Part shown: piece after piece, positions 1-11,028 of the stretch
How the letters are laid out: each line of letters begins with the position of its first letter
Position numbering within the stretch: the first letter of the stretch is position 1
Origin: Linanthus parryae
Lineage: Eukaryota > Streptophyta > Magnoliopsida > Ericales > Polemoniaceae
Direction: 5' to 3'
DNA length: 64,000 nt
Assembly: GCA_023055425.1 (NCBI GenBank)
Contig: JALGPY010000010.1
Location: 47,487,863-47,551,862 of the forward strand
Program-made: the position numbers and the translations under genes
The notes under the pieces: model-generated
Told to the model about the DNA's origin: nothing
Database searches by the model: none
Seen by the model: only the letters and a program-made list of their open reading frames with translations

Positions 1-1343
1 TGTAACCCCTTACACGCAACTCTTCCTCACCGCCAAATATCAAGAAAGCATCCTTAGTTCTTCTCAAGTACTTTAGGATGTTCTTAACTTCAATCCAGTG
101 ACTCTCACCTGGATTGGATTGGTATCTGCTTGTCATACTCAAGGCATATGACACATCTGGTCTAGTACATAACATGGCGTACATGATAGATCCTATGGCC
201 GCGGCATAGGGAATTCTACTCATGCGTTCCTTCTCAATCTCATTGGAAGGACAACCACTCTTCGAAAGAGTGATTCCATGTGACATGGGCAAGAATCCCT
301 TCTTGGAATCTTGCATGTTGAACCGTTTCAACACCTTGTCAATATATGTACTTTGACTTAGGCCTAGCAACCTCTTAGATCTATCTCTATAGTACTTTAT
401 ACCGAGTATATAGGCTGCTTCCCCTAAGTCCTTCATTGAGAAACACTTTCCTAGCCAATCTTTAATGGATTGAAGCATGGGAACGTCGTTTCCAATGAGT
501 AGTATGTCATCCACATACAAGACCAGAAAAGCTACAGAGCTCCCACTAACCTTCTTGTCGACACAAGACTCATCTTCATTTCTGATGAAGCCAAACTCTT
601 TGACCACTTCATCAGAACGTCAATTCCAACTCCTAGAAGCTTGCTTCAATCCCTAAATGGATCGTTGCAGTTTACAGACTTTGTTGGCTTGCTTTGGATC
701 CTCAAAACCCTCCGGCTGTATCATATACACGTCCTCGAGGAGATTCCCATAAAGGAATGCTGTTTTGACATCCATCTGCCAAATCTCATAGTCGTGGTAT
801 GCTGCAATTGCAAGTAGGATTCGGATGGATTTGGTCATAGCGACTGGTGAAAAGGTTTCATCATAGTCAATACCATGAATCTGTCTGAATCTTTTAGCCA
901 CCAATCGGCCCTTATAGGTAATCACATTACCATCCATGTCGATCTTCTTCTTGAAGACCCACTTGCACCCTATGGGCCGCGCCCCATCGGGTGGTTCCAC
1001 CAAAGTCCATACTTTGTTGGTATACATGGATTCCATCTCGGATCTCATGGCTTCTAGCCACTTCTGAGAGTCTGGGCCATTCATGGCCTCCTCATAGGTA
1101 GTAGGCTCATCATCTATGAGCATCGTGTCACCGGAATCGGTCACGAGAAGTCCATACCTCTCGGGTTCCTGGCGCACTCTACTAGATCTACGAAGCTCTT
1201 GTGTTACCTGAACAGGTTGTTCCACAACTGCTTGTGGTTCCTGTTCATGTTCCATAATCGGTTCAGTGATTTGTGGTTCTTGAACCTCTTCAAGTTCTAC
1301 ATTCCTCCCACTTGCTTCTTTAGAGACAAACTCTCTTTCTAGA
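1..1343 (-). pseudogene. Copia-1 pol, linker and reverse transcriptase region (broken)
   Basis: Continuation of the polyprotein of Copia-1 in a different frame from gag-PR-IN. It holds the acidic, Glu-rich linker after integrase, then the RT start with the motifs GCKWVFKKK, DGNVITYKGRLVAK, YDETFSPVAMTKSIR and QMDVKTAFLYGNL (first catalytic Asp present). It is broken twice. Relative to Copia-D there is one extra A near 1343 (CTAGAAAACACG against CTAGAAACACG), which throws it out of frame with integrase. A Tyr codon in the conserved IYGLKQ motif is a TAG stop near 655. Beyond that, RT (YVDD around 510) runs on in disrupted frame to the first residues of RNase H at position 1. Confidence 0.88.
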
Positions 1344-3479
1344 AAACACGCCGGTCCGAGCAACAAACACTTTGTTCTCGGTTGGATTGTAGAAGTAGTA
1401 TCCCTTAGTTTCCTTAGGGTACCCCACAAATTTACACTTATCCGATTTCGGCCCTAGCTTGTCTGATTGTAAACGTTTTACATAGACATCGCAGCCCCAA
1501 ATCCTCATGAACGACAGTGTGGGACGCCTCCCACTCCACATCTCATATGGTGTATTCATGACTGATTTAGATGGAACACGGTTAATAGTGAAAGCTGCAC
1601 TTAATAGAGCGTAGCCCCAAAATGATAATGGAAGATCGGTTTGACACATCCAAGATCGAACCATATCCAATAGGGTTCGATTCCTCCTCTCGGACACGCC
1701 ATTCCATTGTGGCGTTCCAGGTGGAGTGACTTGGGACACGATCCCACACTCTCTAAGATAGTCGTCAAACTCTTGGCTCAAGTATTCTCCTCCACGATCC
1801 GATCGTAGAGCCTTGATACTTTTGCCAAGTTGCTTCCCTACTTCATTCTTGAATTCTTTGAACACTTCAAAGGATTCGGATTTTGCCCTCATGAGGTACA
1901 CAAATCCATATCTACTGTAATCATCAGTAAATGTAATGAAGTAGACATAACCACCCCTGACAGGCGTGGAAAATGGCCCACACACATCGGTATGTATGAG
2001 CGCCAATGGCTCACTAGTCCTCTCACCTTTCTTATTGAAAGGGGACTTTGTCATTTTTCCCAATAAACAAGCCTCACATGTCTCATATGATTCAAAATCA
2101 AATGAGTCTAGTAATCCATCCTTATGGAGTCTAGATACACGTTTCTCATTTATATGGCCTAAACGACAGTGCCATAAATAAGCAGGATTTAAATCATTTA
2201 TTTTAATCCTCTTGGTATTAATGTTGTAGAAAGGATTGCTTAGATCAAGGACATACAGTCTATTAAATAATTGCGCACTAAAATAGTGAATATTATTTAA
2301 ATAAAAGGAACAACAATTGTTCTTTATTGAAATAATAAAGCCATCCTTGTCCAAACAAGAAATAGAAATAATGTTTCTGCTCATAGCAGGCACAAAATAG
2401 TAATTATTTAATTCTAAAACTAATCCTGAAGGCAGAGATCGTTCGCACACGCCTATGGCCAACGCAGCAACCTTTGCTCCATTCCCAACGCGCAGATCTA
2501 CCTCTTCTTTAGCCAATCTTCTATTTCTCTTTAGATCCTGCATATTTCGACAAATATGAGATCCACATCCAGTATCTAATACCCATGATGTAGAGACAAT
2601 TAAATTGACATCTACAACAAAAATACCTGGTGGTGGTGGAATCACTATTCCAAGCCTCTTGTCCTCCAGATATTTTGGGCAGTTCCTCCTCCAGTGTCCA
2701 GGCTGACTGCAGTAGTGACACTCACCTTTAGTCACACCTTTGGCAATGCCACCAACAGGCTTAAGGGAAGGTTCCTTGGACTTGGCAACTGACTTGCCTT
2801 TGCCCTTGGAGGATGAGGCAAACCTTTTGCCCTTTCCTTTCTGCACCATCATAATGGCCTTGCCCTTACCCTTGTTGATGCTCTGTTCAGCCGTCCTCAA
2901 CATATTGAGTAAATCTGGCAGTGGTTTCACGATCTCGTTCATGTTATAGCTCATGATGAACTGTCCATAACTCTCGGGCAACGATTGCAACACGAGATCG
3001 GTTGTCAACTCTTGGCCGACCGGGAACCCTAGTCGGGCGAGATTCTCCAAGTACCCGATCATACGGAGTACATGGGGTCCCACCGGGTTCCCTTCTGCCA
3101 GATGACACTTGAACAGTGCCTTAGAGACCTCATACCTCTCTACCCTTGCCTGCTCTTGGAAGAGCTGCTTCAAATGTTCGATCATATCGACAGCATTCAT
3201 GTTTTCGTGTTGCTTCTGAAGCTCAGAAGTCATGGTGCATAGCATAAGGCAGGCCGCATCATTAGCGTCATCAACACGCTTTTGATACGCCTTTAGGACA
3301 GCAGGTGTTTGGTTCTCTGGACCTTCTGGAACATGCTCATCTATTGCGTACAGTTTCTTCTCTTGCTTGAGAACAATTCTCAAGTTTCTGTACCAATCAA
3401 GAAAGTTGGTTCCAGAGAGCTTGTCCTTCTCAAGGAAAGATCGTAGGGAATGTTGTGAACTCGATGAGTTGTTTGCCAT
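1320..3479 (-). CDS. Copia-1 gag-protease-integrase polyprotein ORF
   Basis: An open frame of about 720 residues from the ATG at 3479 (MANNSSSSQ); the frame stays open 10 codons further upstream, but the Met at 3479 is the one shared with Copia-D and Copia-C. Domains in order: Copia gag with DWYRNLRIVLKQEKK near the start; a Lys/Gly-rich stretch; a zinc knuckle CHYCSQPGHWRRNC (CX2CX4HX4C); aspartic protease motif LDTGCGSHI; GAG-pre-integrase HCRLGHINEKR...CEACLLGK; integrase core with DVCGPF, SDRGGEY and PQWNGVSERRNR. All signature catalytic residues are present. The frame ends in the integrase-RT linker because of a one-base insertion near 1343. The protein would form virus-like particles (gag), process the polyprotein (PR) and insert the cDNA (IN). 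Confidence 0.9.
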   Translation of the reverse strand: MANNSSSSQHSLRSFLEKDKLSGTNFLDWYRNLRIVLKQEKKLYAIDEHVPEGPENQTPAVLKAYQKRVDDANDAACLMLCTMTSELQKQHENMNAVDMIEHLKQLFQEQARVERYEVSKALFKCHLAEGNPVGPHVLRMIGYLENLARLGFPVGQELTTDLVLQSLPESYGQFIMSYNMNEIVKPLPDLLNMLRTAEQSINKGKGKAIMMVQKGKGKRFASSSKGKGKSVAKSKEPSLKPVGGIAKGVTKGECHYCSQPGHWRRNCPKYLEDKRLGIVIPPPPGIFVVDVNLIVSTSWVLDTGCGSHICRNMQDLKRNRRLAKEEVDLRVGNGAKVAALAIGVCERSLPSGLVLELNNYYFVPAMSRNIISISCLDKDGFIISIKNNCCSFYLNNIHYFSAQLFNRLYVLDLSNPFYNINTKRIKINDLNPAYLWHCRLGHINEKRVSRLHKDGLLDSFDFESYETCEACLLGKMTKSPFNKKGERTSEPLALIHTDVCGPFSTPVRGGYVYFITFTDDYSRYGFVYLMRAKSESFEVFKEFKNEVGKQLGKSIKALRSDRGGEYLSQEFDDYLRECGIVSQVTPPGTPQWNGVSERRNRTLLDMVRSWMCQTDLPLSFWGYALLSAAFTINRVPSKSVMNTPYEMWSGRRPTLSFMRIWGCDVYVKRLQSDKLGPKSDKCKFVGYPKETKGYYFYNPTENKVFVARTGVFSRKRVCL

Positions 3480-5143
3480 TTGGAATTCTACAAAAAGGAA
3501 AATACGCAAGTTTTAGTATTTGTGAATTTTTGACTATATTCAATAATGGCTAGTTTATCAAATATAGCTCCCACTATTTTACTACGGATTAATAACCCTC
3601 AAGATATTAATGCGGAAAATATCCTTATATTTTCTAGTGGGCCAAGATCCATGTTCACCTCCTTATGAGTTTGCTTTGGCAAGTCACCCATAATTTAGCT
3701 ACTTTAGGTAGGAACAATTCCAATTGCATCCCATATGCAACTCTTGGTTCAATTGGGCAAATAACTCCTTATTTATCCATCCTTATTGATAATCCCAATT
3801 GATTGCCTCTAGGTTTCTTAATCATATTAATAGCCTAGTTGTGTTCAACCTCTTATCTAAACAATTGCACATTGTTACGTGCCATCGCACTCCATCATTA
3901 TGAACCAAGTCGCCATGCTTTGGCACGCACGAACTTGATAAATAATGATGATAATGAGTGTTTAAATAACGAGAAGGCAAGAACACAATATTTGAATTTT
4001 GAGGGATTTTAAATTCATTTTTAATTGTTTTGTTGATCAATATCAACTAATCTATCTATTTGAGTTTGGGCACAACTCCAAATAATAGATCGGGGTTGTC
4101 TAATTATCTTATTATCCTAATTGCATGCATCATCCATACACCAACCACACAATAATAAGACAATAAAATAAACAACCACAAAACAGAAATTAAACGTGAT
4201 GTGGATATGGCCTTTTCTAGACTAAGACAATTCCAAGCCAATGGAATTATCTATGAACCCTAAATCAAACACATCTCCATGTGTCTTGATCTTTTGGTCC
4301 ATCCTTCATAGTCATGTGAAATTCTCCATGCTCCATGCTCCATCTTTTGTGGCTTCTTTGGCTTTGGGCTTCTTTTCTTCAATCTTGGCTAACAATCTAG
4401 TTTATCTAGCACTAGCTAACTTCTATACTAAATAAAATAAATCTCACAAGTTGAGAAAAAAAATGGCACGCAGGCCATAAAACCCTAATTAATTATTACA
4501 ATTAATTGATCAGCTCGCAGGCCGTAAAACCAAACCACAAAATTAAACATCCACATCAAACCACATCCTAAGGCCATATCCAATCACCATGCGATTTGCA
4601 CATAAACAGTTAAAATCCAATTTTAACGCGCTTGGTCAATTTTAATTGATTTTAGGATTTTTAGGGTTAAAACGGTCCATGGGCCCAACAATCAAATTGC
4701 CCGGGCCCAATAAGATGAACCACAAGGCCCTAGGGCCGGCCCGGCCCAAAACCCACAAGCCTAGGCCGCGGGTTAGGGCCGCCCGGCCCCTAGGGCGGCC
4801 AAGCTTGGGCGGCAAGTAAAGGGGGCGGTCCCCTAGGGGGGCCGAACCTCCTTATGGGAGTTGTTTCCAAAACAACTCCCTTGCTCGGTGCCCAAGTTTG
4901 GTTGTTTCCTTGTTTTGGGAGAACTCCTTCTTCCCCAAGGATGCCCAAACCCTAGATCTAAGATCCTAAAATTTCTCAAACTCACCAATTCATGCATCCA
5001 ATGCAAAAATTAGATCTTGTTATGATTAATTATTGACAAATTGCATCCCATGCTTGATTTGTCTTGTTTTACGCGATAAACAATCAAATTAAGGTGTAAA
5101 ACAACTAAAAACGTAACACATAAACCACGTTTATGCTCTACGA
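3480..5143 (-). other. Copia-1 long untranslated leader between PBS and gag
   Basis: About 1.66 kb without a credible ORF, equivalent to the leaders of Copia-D (39560-41229) and Copia-C (56667-58283). It is AT-rich except for a very GC-rich block at about 4680-4870, full of GGCC/CCGG steps and containing GGGCGGCAAGTAAAGGGGGC. The same kind of block lies in the LTR (5455-5505, GGGCGGCGAGCAAAGGGGC). In Copia elements the leader carries packaging and dimerisation signals; that this block does so is only an inference. Confidence 0.75.
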
Positions 5144-5161
5144 CCTGTGGCTCTGATACCA
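5144..5161 (-). promoter_or_regulatory. Primer-binding site of Copia-1 (initiator tRNA-Met type)
   Basis: Minus strand reads TGGTATCAGAGCCACAGG directly inside the 5' LTR end (CCCTACA, then GT). TGGTATCAGAGC is complementary to the 3' end of plant initiator tRNA-Met, the usual primer for minus-strand DNA synthesis in Copia elements. It fixes the element's orientation and the inner edge of the LTR. Confidence 0.92.
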
Positions 5162-5162
5162 C

Positions 5163-6578
5163 TGTAGGGTTTTGATTCATGGATGCGCAACGGAAACACG
5201 AACAATCATAAAACCATGCAAAACCCAAGGATCACAAGTCAAGAGACATAACGATGGTAAGGGTAAGAAATCATTAACACACCTTAGGGTTCTCCTTTGA
5301 TGACTTCAAACGCGAATTGTGTCACGTTCTCTATGGTTGATCCACGCCTAGAGTTGATCCTAGAATCTCCCAAGTCCTTGGTGCTAGCCCGGAAGAGGAA
5401 GAGGAAGAAGAATCACGCAAAACGAGACCCAAAGGAGGGCTCTCGGCCTCCTTGTGGCCGACGGGATGGGCGGCGAGCAAAGGGGCGGTCGGCTCCTTTG
5501 CTTGTTGCTCTCTCTCCTTCTTTTGTTCTCTCCCACTCTTGTTATGTTCAATAATGAGCATAAGTTATGTGGGAAGGAAGGAAGGAAGGTCCCTTATATA
5601 GTCCAACAACTCCTTGCCAACTACCTAAAAGACTTATTCTAGTCCTACTAGAATTCAATTTAGTCCCTTCCTTGCAAATTAGTCCCTACTAAGTTTGCAA
5701 GGTTTTGCAAAGTGATCCTTCTAATTAATTAATTCCCAAATCTAGTTCAACTCTATATAGCATGTGACCCCATAGGTTCTATCTAGTTGGTAGCAACTAT
5801 TTGCTAACATGGAGCGGTTTCTAGCAAAACATCCATTCTAGCCAACTAATAGAATAGTCATCTTGACAACCTTTGTACAAGTAATTGTCTCATCCCTTTG
5901 TCTCTATATCCGGATTGGACACGAGACATACAAGTCACACTCGTATATCCAATCCATAGTTTCTCGATCCATGGGAATAGCCTTATTCGTGCAAATAACA
6001 TCAATATCCCATATTGATTTATTTGAGTCTGGCCAGACATTCTATAAGCACTATCCCTCGAGTGGCCTAGGATATTTTCTCCCGTTATGTGGGAGGGACA
6101 AATTCTATCTACGTCCACTACAATCTCTAAGCTTGCTTCTTATTGTATCCAGTACACGCCTTTATAACTACCCAGTTACGGTGTAGCGTTTAACGCTACC
6201 AAAATCACAATAATCCACAACTAGAATATCTAGTGACTTCAAGTCTAAGGATGACAATACCATTGCACCGCGAGAAGCGCTTGTGACTCAACATAACGTG
6301 TATGTAGCCTTCTCGGAGATGGGTCAATCCAGTGCAACATTCCCTAATGCCCACCTATGTGTTGGATCGTGATATCTCCATATCAATCCAACCCCATACT
6401 AGTCTATAGATGATTGTCCCATTAATCATTATACTGGAATAGGGATATTTAATATAAAAAACACAATTGTAAATCTAAGGACTTCATTATATTAAATATC
6501 CAATAAATAATAAATGAATTTGTAGCCACAAATAAATTCTTACTAAACTAGATTGCCTCTAGGGCATCTATTCCAACA
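5163..6578 (-). repeat. Copia-1 5' LTR (1416 bp)
   Basis: Ends TGTAGGG...CCAACA on the plus strand, i.e. TG...CA on the element strand. Closely similar sequence recurs at 41249-42651 (Copia-D) and, reversed, at 62238-63582 (Copia-C). A TATA box lies on the minus strand at about 5593-5602 (GGACTATATAAGG), so transcription should start a few tens of bases toward 5560 and the GC-rich block at 5455-5505 would be in the transcript. A short GGAA repeat (about 5573-5588) sits next to the TATA box; both are largely lost in Copia-D. Confidence 0.92.
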
Positions 6579-6645
6579 GTTTCCCTGTCACCACTTCAGC
6601 AAATATGGATCCGATACTCCAAATATCAATGGAAGGAAAGTAGTG
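6579..6645 (-). pseudogene. CMGC protein-kinase exon fragment (MAPK-like), interrupted by Copia-1
   Basis: The minus strand directly beside the LTR encodes HYFPSIDIWSIGSIFAEVVT followed by GK. This matches kinase subdomain IX of CMGC kinases (Y-P-x-IDIWSIGCIFAEVLTGK in plant TDY-type MAP kinases; also similar to CDKs), with the usual Cys replaced by Ser. Conserved similarity stops at 6645, where plant MAPK genes have an intron, but the expected AG acceptor is not seen (TTGCAC instead), so the piece is probably decayed. Copia-1 inserted immediately after the GK codons, so the rest of the exon would lie beyond the window start. I did not recognise other kinase exons between 6646 and 9779. Confidence 0.6.
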
Positions 6646-9600
6646 CAATAGATGAGGTGATATGTTAGACCATAGAATGAGCAAAAAAATTCACGGAGAA
6701 GTCTACATTCAGAGAAATGACACGTGAAACGACACAGTTACCTGAAAGACAGATATTAGAATATATGTCTTGAAAAAAACCAGGCCAACTACCCTGTTCA
6801 TGCTACTTGCTTGCAACAAAATATTATAACAAAGTTGAGTCGGGGTGTATGTGCATGTTCTTATCTCTGCACTCTCAACTATGTAACATGATTTGTGTCT
6901 TCAGGAGAAAAAAAACTGCCCTTCTTTTTTGTTTTTGGTGAAGTTAGACCAGACTTTCTACTAAAATTGAGTTGCTTCCTTTCTCAGTAAGCACTTTAGC
7001 CGCTCTTGTATTACTGGATATTGTGAAAACCAATCTTGACCCGGAATCTCATTGCTTCTTACTTACTACGACCAGGAACAAAAGGGCACCGCAAAAACAC
7101 ACTTCACTTATTTGCCAAAGCCTCTCTAGAATATTCTGTAAAGTTCCTAAAATGTTTGCCATAAATTGATAATTTTCTCCAAAACGCTCTTATCTGGACT
7201 CTTTCAAACTTTACTCTAGTAAAGCATGTTCAAGATAGAAAAAAGGTCCCTACGATCTCATCAAGGTTGATGCGTATTCACATTCAGAACCATTTATGTC
7301 TGTTTTATCTCCCTCAGATAGTTCCTTTATGTAACACATATGAAAATGTGGTCTCTAAGGACATCACCTCTACACCTCTAGTTTCTCAAACTAACATAAA
7401 CCTGTTGTATCACTACTGATCTATTCCTCTCCACAGTACATCATCAATAAACAAATTTTATGATCGAACTTTTTTTCTTTATACATAGTTTTAAAAACAA
7501 AATCACAGATTAATGTGATTCAAAGCCAAGCGAATAGAAAAATTCGTCAAAGGGAAAACACGCAGATCAATTTCCAGATACCGAACTTCAAGAGATCGCT
7601 TTAAAACAAAATCTATCAAAAGATTTCAGAGAGAAATTCAAACATTTGTGAGTAACAGAGTCAACTACAGTATCATATTAACACAAATCAAGACATAATC
7701 CACGAGAATACTAGTAATCTGATTAATCTAGTTAACCTGGACAGCTTAAAGAAACTAAAAAGATAAAATGGAACTGAAATTGTAAGTAGAAAATAACTCT
7801 AGAAAACCAACAAGTTCACATGTTCAGCCAAAAATACATCAACATTAGATATCATGCTCTAAACTAAAGTTTAGGGACTACCTAAACCGGAACGAAAGCT
7901 ACTGAAACACATTCGAAAAAATAAGAGTTGGAATTGACTCTAGTTCGTCACATCAGCAAACAAACTGATCAACTACAGCCTTAGCGAGCATACTAAAGAA
8001 ACTTGCCGAACCAACGAATGATCCAGAGTCATCATAACAACTTACAGAAACAACTTTGTCTTATCAAATTCATCAGAACAAGTCGGCTATTCCTGTTTAA
8101 CTACTAGAATGATCCACATTCCAGAGTCAAAAGAATGTCCATGCATCTTAACCGTGTTTGAAAGAATATACTGAAAAAGCTCGACATTTGAGTAATCCAT
8201 TTTGGTGTTACCTAGCAATCTAGCATCCTTATAATCCGTACTTTGTACCACTACAGGAACTGAATAAGCATGCAAATATGAACAACAACCAAGAATACTA
8301 TCCATCTTGGTTATGTATAGCTAATTGATAACTTATTATAAACTTACGTGTAGAGGACCAAGAACCTCCATATGTATAGTCTTGACAAAATAAGCATGCA
8401 AATATGAACATTAAACAGGGGCCTAGAACCTACCTACTACAAAAGACAAAAATTGACCGCCACGCTCCCACAGAATACAGATCGTCATTATAGTGGAAGT
8501 ACCTACAACACCGATAAAGAATGTGTTACATTGCATAATATAATTTCACAAATAGAAAATACACACGGTAGAGTGTAACTTACACAAGTAGCTCGGCAAG
8601 GCACGGTAAAGCCTACACAAGTACCTACGACAATGTGTTCTCCAATAGTCGCCACTTGGATCTCAAAGCAAACTGCTAACCTCAATGTGTTCACAACTTA
8701 TAGAAAGGAAATCTATATATATAATAGCAGAACGAACGTTTGAAAAAACTTCCATATCTCACTCTCCTATCCTTTACTCACTTTCCGAAAATGAATCCAT
8801 CAATTCAAAATTCAAAAATGGCGGCTGAGTTTTAACTGTTACCAAATCCTTTTTTTTTAGTAATCCAAATCCGTTGATTTTAAAATAATGAAATCCCCAT
8901 CTAATCTCACTTTCTAAATCTCAAACCTGTCAATTCAAAATAAAAATAAAAATTACGCGTATGCCCCTTCAAGTCAAACACAACGTTTGTTAGGTTTTCC
9001 AAAAATTGTGCTATTCAAATAAAAAGACGGCTGCCAATCAAAAAACTTTTCAAAAAAATCTCTTCGGTTTAACTACATAATATATTACTAAAAGAATTAG
9101 ATAATATATTTCAGAAAAAATGTGCTATTAGAAAAAAGACGGGTGCTGCCTTATCAATTCAAAAAGAAAATTCCTCAAAAAAATCAAAAAAAAAAAATTT
9201 GTTTGTTTAAGTAGATAATATATTCCAGAAAATCTGCTTTGTTTATTTCGAATAGATATGTTGTTCACAGATTTGTTTCTTTGAAACAATGTCTCTAGAG
9301 ATAAGATAACAATTTTCCTTTTCAAAATCCTTAGAAATCGATCCTCTCACTATTAATATCTCCTGCCATCCTCTACTGCTCGTAAACTAGCCGAACGAAC
9401 TTTAAAATTCGGTTCTCTTTGAACGAACTTTAAAATTCGGTTCTCTCTGAGATTATTTTTAAATTGCATAGAGAAGGTTATAGTTCGAGCGAGCAAAGCC
9501 ATATTTATCTTTCATTGGGGTCGAGAATCGAACGGAGCAAACAGCTATCAACTGGCACGACAAGAACTCCCACGTACCTACCGATGGTCGCCTTTTGTGC

Positions 9601-9779
9601 ACCTCTAGATTGGCTTCCGTTGCCGTGGAGTTGTTGCTCCTGTGCCAACAAGATTATTTTTTTCAGGTATTAAAACCGTGTTGTTAGTTTTTCTCTTTGT
9701 TGGGTGGTGATGGGTTTGTTTTTGGAAATTTGTAAAATATCTGACTTGACTACCGATGGTCACCTTTTGGGCACCTTTT
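6646..9779. other. AT-rich segment without recognisable genes
   Basis: About 3.1 kb with only short chance ORFs and many poly-A/poly-T runs. It may be intron or flank of the decayed kinase gene. Visible structure: a 22-bp direct repeat, AATAAGCATGCAAATATGAACA, at about 8267-8288 and 8390-8411; a 28-bp tandem duplication at 9393-9448; and a 26-bp imperfect repeat TACCGATGGTC(G/A)CCTTTTG at 9579-9604 and 9751-9775 next to the truncated end of Copia-A. Confidence 0.55.
9393..9448. repeat. Two-copy 28-bp tandem repeat
   Basis: Unit GAACGAACTTTAAAATTCGG plus TTCTCTTT occurs at 9393-9420 and again at 9421-9448 with one or two differences at the end. This is a simple tandem duplication; no function is evident. 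Confidence 0.85.
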
Positions 9780-10640
9780 GTAGAGTGATATGACCAAAAA
9801 AGGTTGCATATCTGCTGCAGCAAGAACCACTTAAGGAGATCCTGGAGATACACATGGTTGCATTCCCTCATACCAGGTTTTTCAAGTAAGTCAGTAGCAC
9901 ATTTAGCTTCTTGTAAGTGACACCCCTGATCATTAGTGTTGATCCGAAAGCCCATAAAGTAGGAGAGATTTCCTAGATCCTTCATAGGAAACACAACATG
10001 ACATATGTTGTACTAGTTGTGAAATGTATGTTTGATCACTTCATGCGATCAAAATGTCATCTACATAGATAAGCACCACCACCGTCAAAGAGTGTATGTG
10101 TAGACCAAATAGTGATGCATCCAGTCTTAAGAATAAAGGTAGAGAGCATAGTATACCAACCCCTAGGAGCTTGTTTGAGGCCATAGAGAGACTTGTGCAG
10201 CTTACATACTAGCTGAGAGTTAGTCTGAAACCCAGGAAGTTAAATCATAAACACTTCTTCATCCAGGCACCATGCAAGAAAGCATTGCGGACATCTAGTT
10301 GTTTGATATTCCATTTCTTTGATAGAGAAAGAGATAGGACTATTCTCACTGTTTATTGTCTTGCCACATGGCTGAAAGTTTCTTCATAGTCCAAACCATA
10401 TTGTTGGTGAAACCCCTTTGCCAAATAATATGACTCTGTATCTAGAGACAATGCCGTCTGCATTTTTCTTAACTTTGAACACCAATTTTCATCCTATAGC
10501 CTTTATGTGTGGTGGTAGCTGTAATAAAGACCAAGTACCTTGTTGCCGAAGTGCTTGATATTCCTCTCTCATAGCTTGCAAGCAAGTAGGGATTTCATAG
10601 CTTCAAAAAAGGCCGGTGATTTAGTATCTACATAAAAACG
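9780..10640 (-). pseudogene. Copia-A reverse transcriptase remnant
   Basis: The minus strand, through several frame changes and stops, shows the ordered Copia RT motifs: [52 protein letters not shown] (first catalytic Asp), KLHKSLYGLKQAPRGWY, a VLIYVDDILIA box near 10045-10080, and MKDLGNLSYFMGFRI with DLLEKPGM at about 9880-9980. Similarity fades at about 9785, before the RNase H region, so the 3' part of this element has been lost. It cannot encode a functional enzyme. Confidence 0.85.
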
Positions 10641-11023
10641 CAAGTGTTGGCCTAAAACCTGGGATTAGGCTTGTGAGTACCAGCCTTAGATCTTGTGATC
10701 ATTGTATGTACTCGTGGTAATGAAATAGAAGATGGATTAGGAAAGGACTCAGAAGTTGATAATGGAGATGGTGGTGGCATTGTGTTAGAAGAGTGGGTAG
10801 TAGAGACGGAGATATGACGACTTGGTGGGAATTGTAGGGGTGGTTGTGATGGAAGTGATAATGTATGAGAGGACGTGTTTAATACAAGAGGGAACTGTAA
10901 CCAAGAATGCACATAAGAAGTGCAATTAAGACCAGTCAAAGTAAAACCTCATGAAGAAGAAGGTAAATTGGCAAAGGGAAACTCATGTTCAAAAAATCTA
11001 ACATTCCTTGAAATGTAGACATG
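10640..11023 (-). pseudogene. Copia-A integrase C-terminus and Pro/Ser-rich linker
   Basis: Minus strand from the N1 target site: VYISRNVRFFEHEFPFANL, the conserved end of Copia integrase, then a Ser/Pro-rich linker (open at 10652-10939) ending in PRVHTMITRSKAGTHKP, the typical lead-in to Copia RT (hTMxTRSKxGIxKP). It continues without loss from the integrase piece at 12852, showing that N1 inserted cleanly into this gene. Confidence 0.82.
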
Positions 11024-11028
11024 AGATG

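Larger units (their letters stand above)
1..6578 (-). mobile_element. Copia-1: Ty1/Copia LTR retrotransposon, Angela-like, truncated by window start
   Basis: Minus-strand element visible from its 5' LTR (5163-6578) through PBS, long leader, gag, protease, integrase and most of the reverse transcriptase to the start of RNase H, where the window begins. Domain order gag-PR-IN-RT-RH is that of Ty1/Copia. The LTR starts (minus strand) TGTTGGAATAGATGCCCTAG, which resembles Angela/BARE-type LTR starts; the lineage is an inference from that and from gag. The 5 bases after the LTR (6579-6583, GTTTC) should be the target duplication, but the other end is outside the window. Two close relatives occur in the window: Copia-D (same strand) and Copia-C (opposite strand). 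Confidence 0.93.

Noticed and set aside
5858..6186. ORFs in LTRs of the Angela-like elements (5858-6118, 41934-42194, 62734-62997 and similar)
   Set aside because: Homologous stretches of the same LTR; open by chance, no start/stop conservation suggesting a protein.
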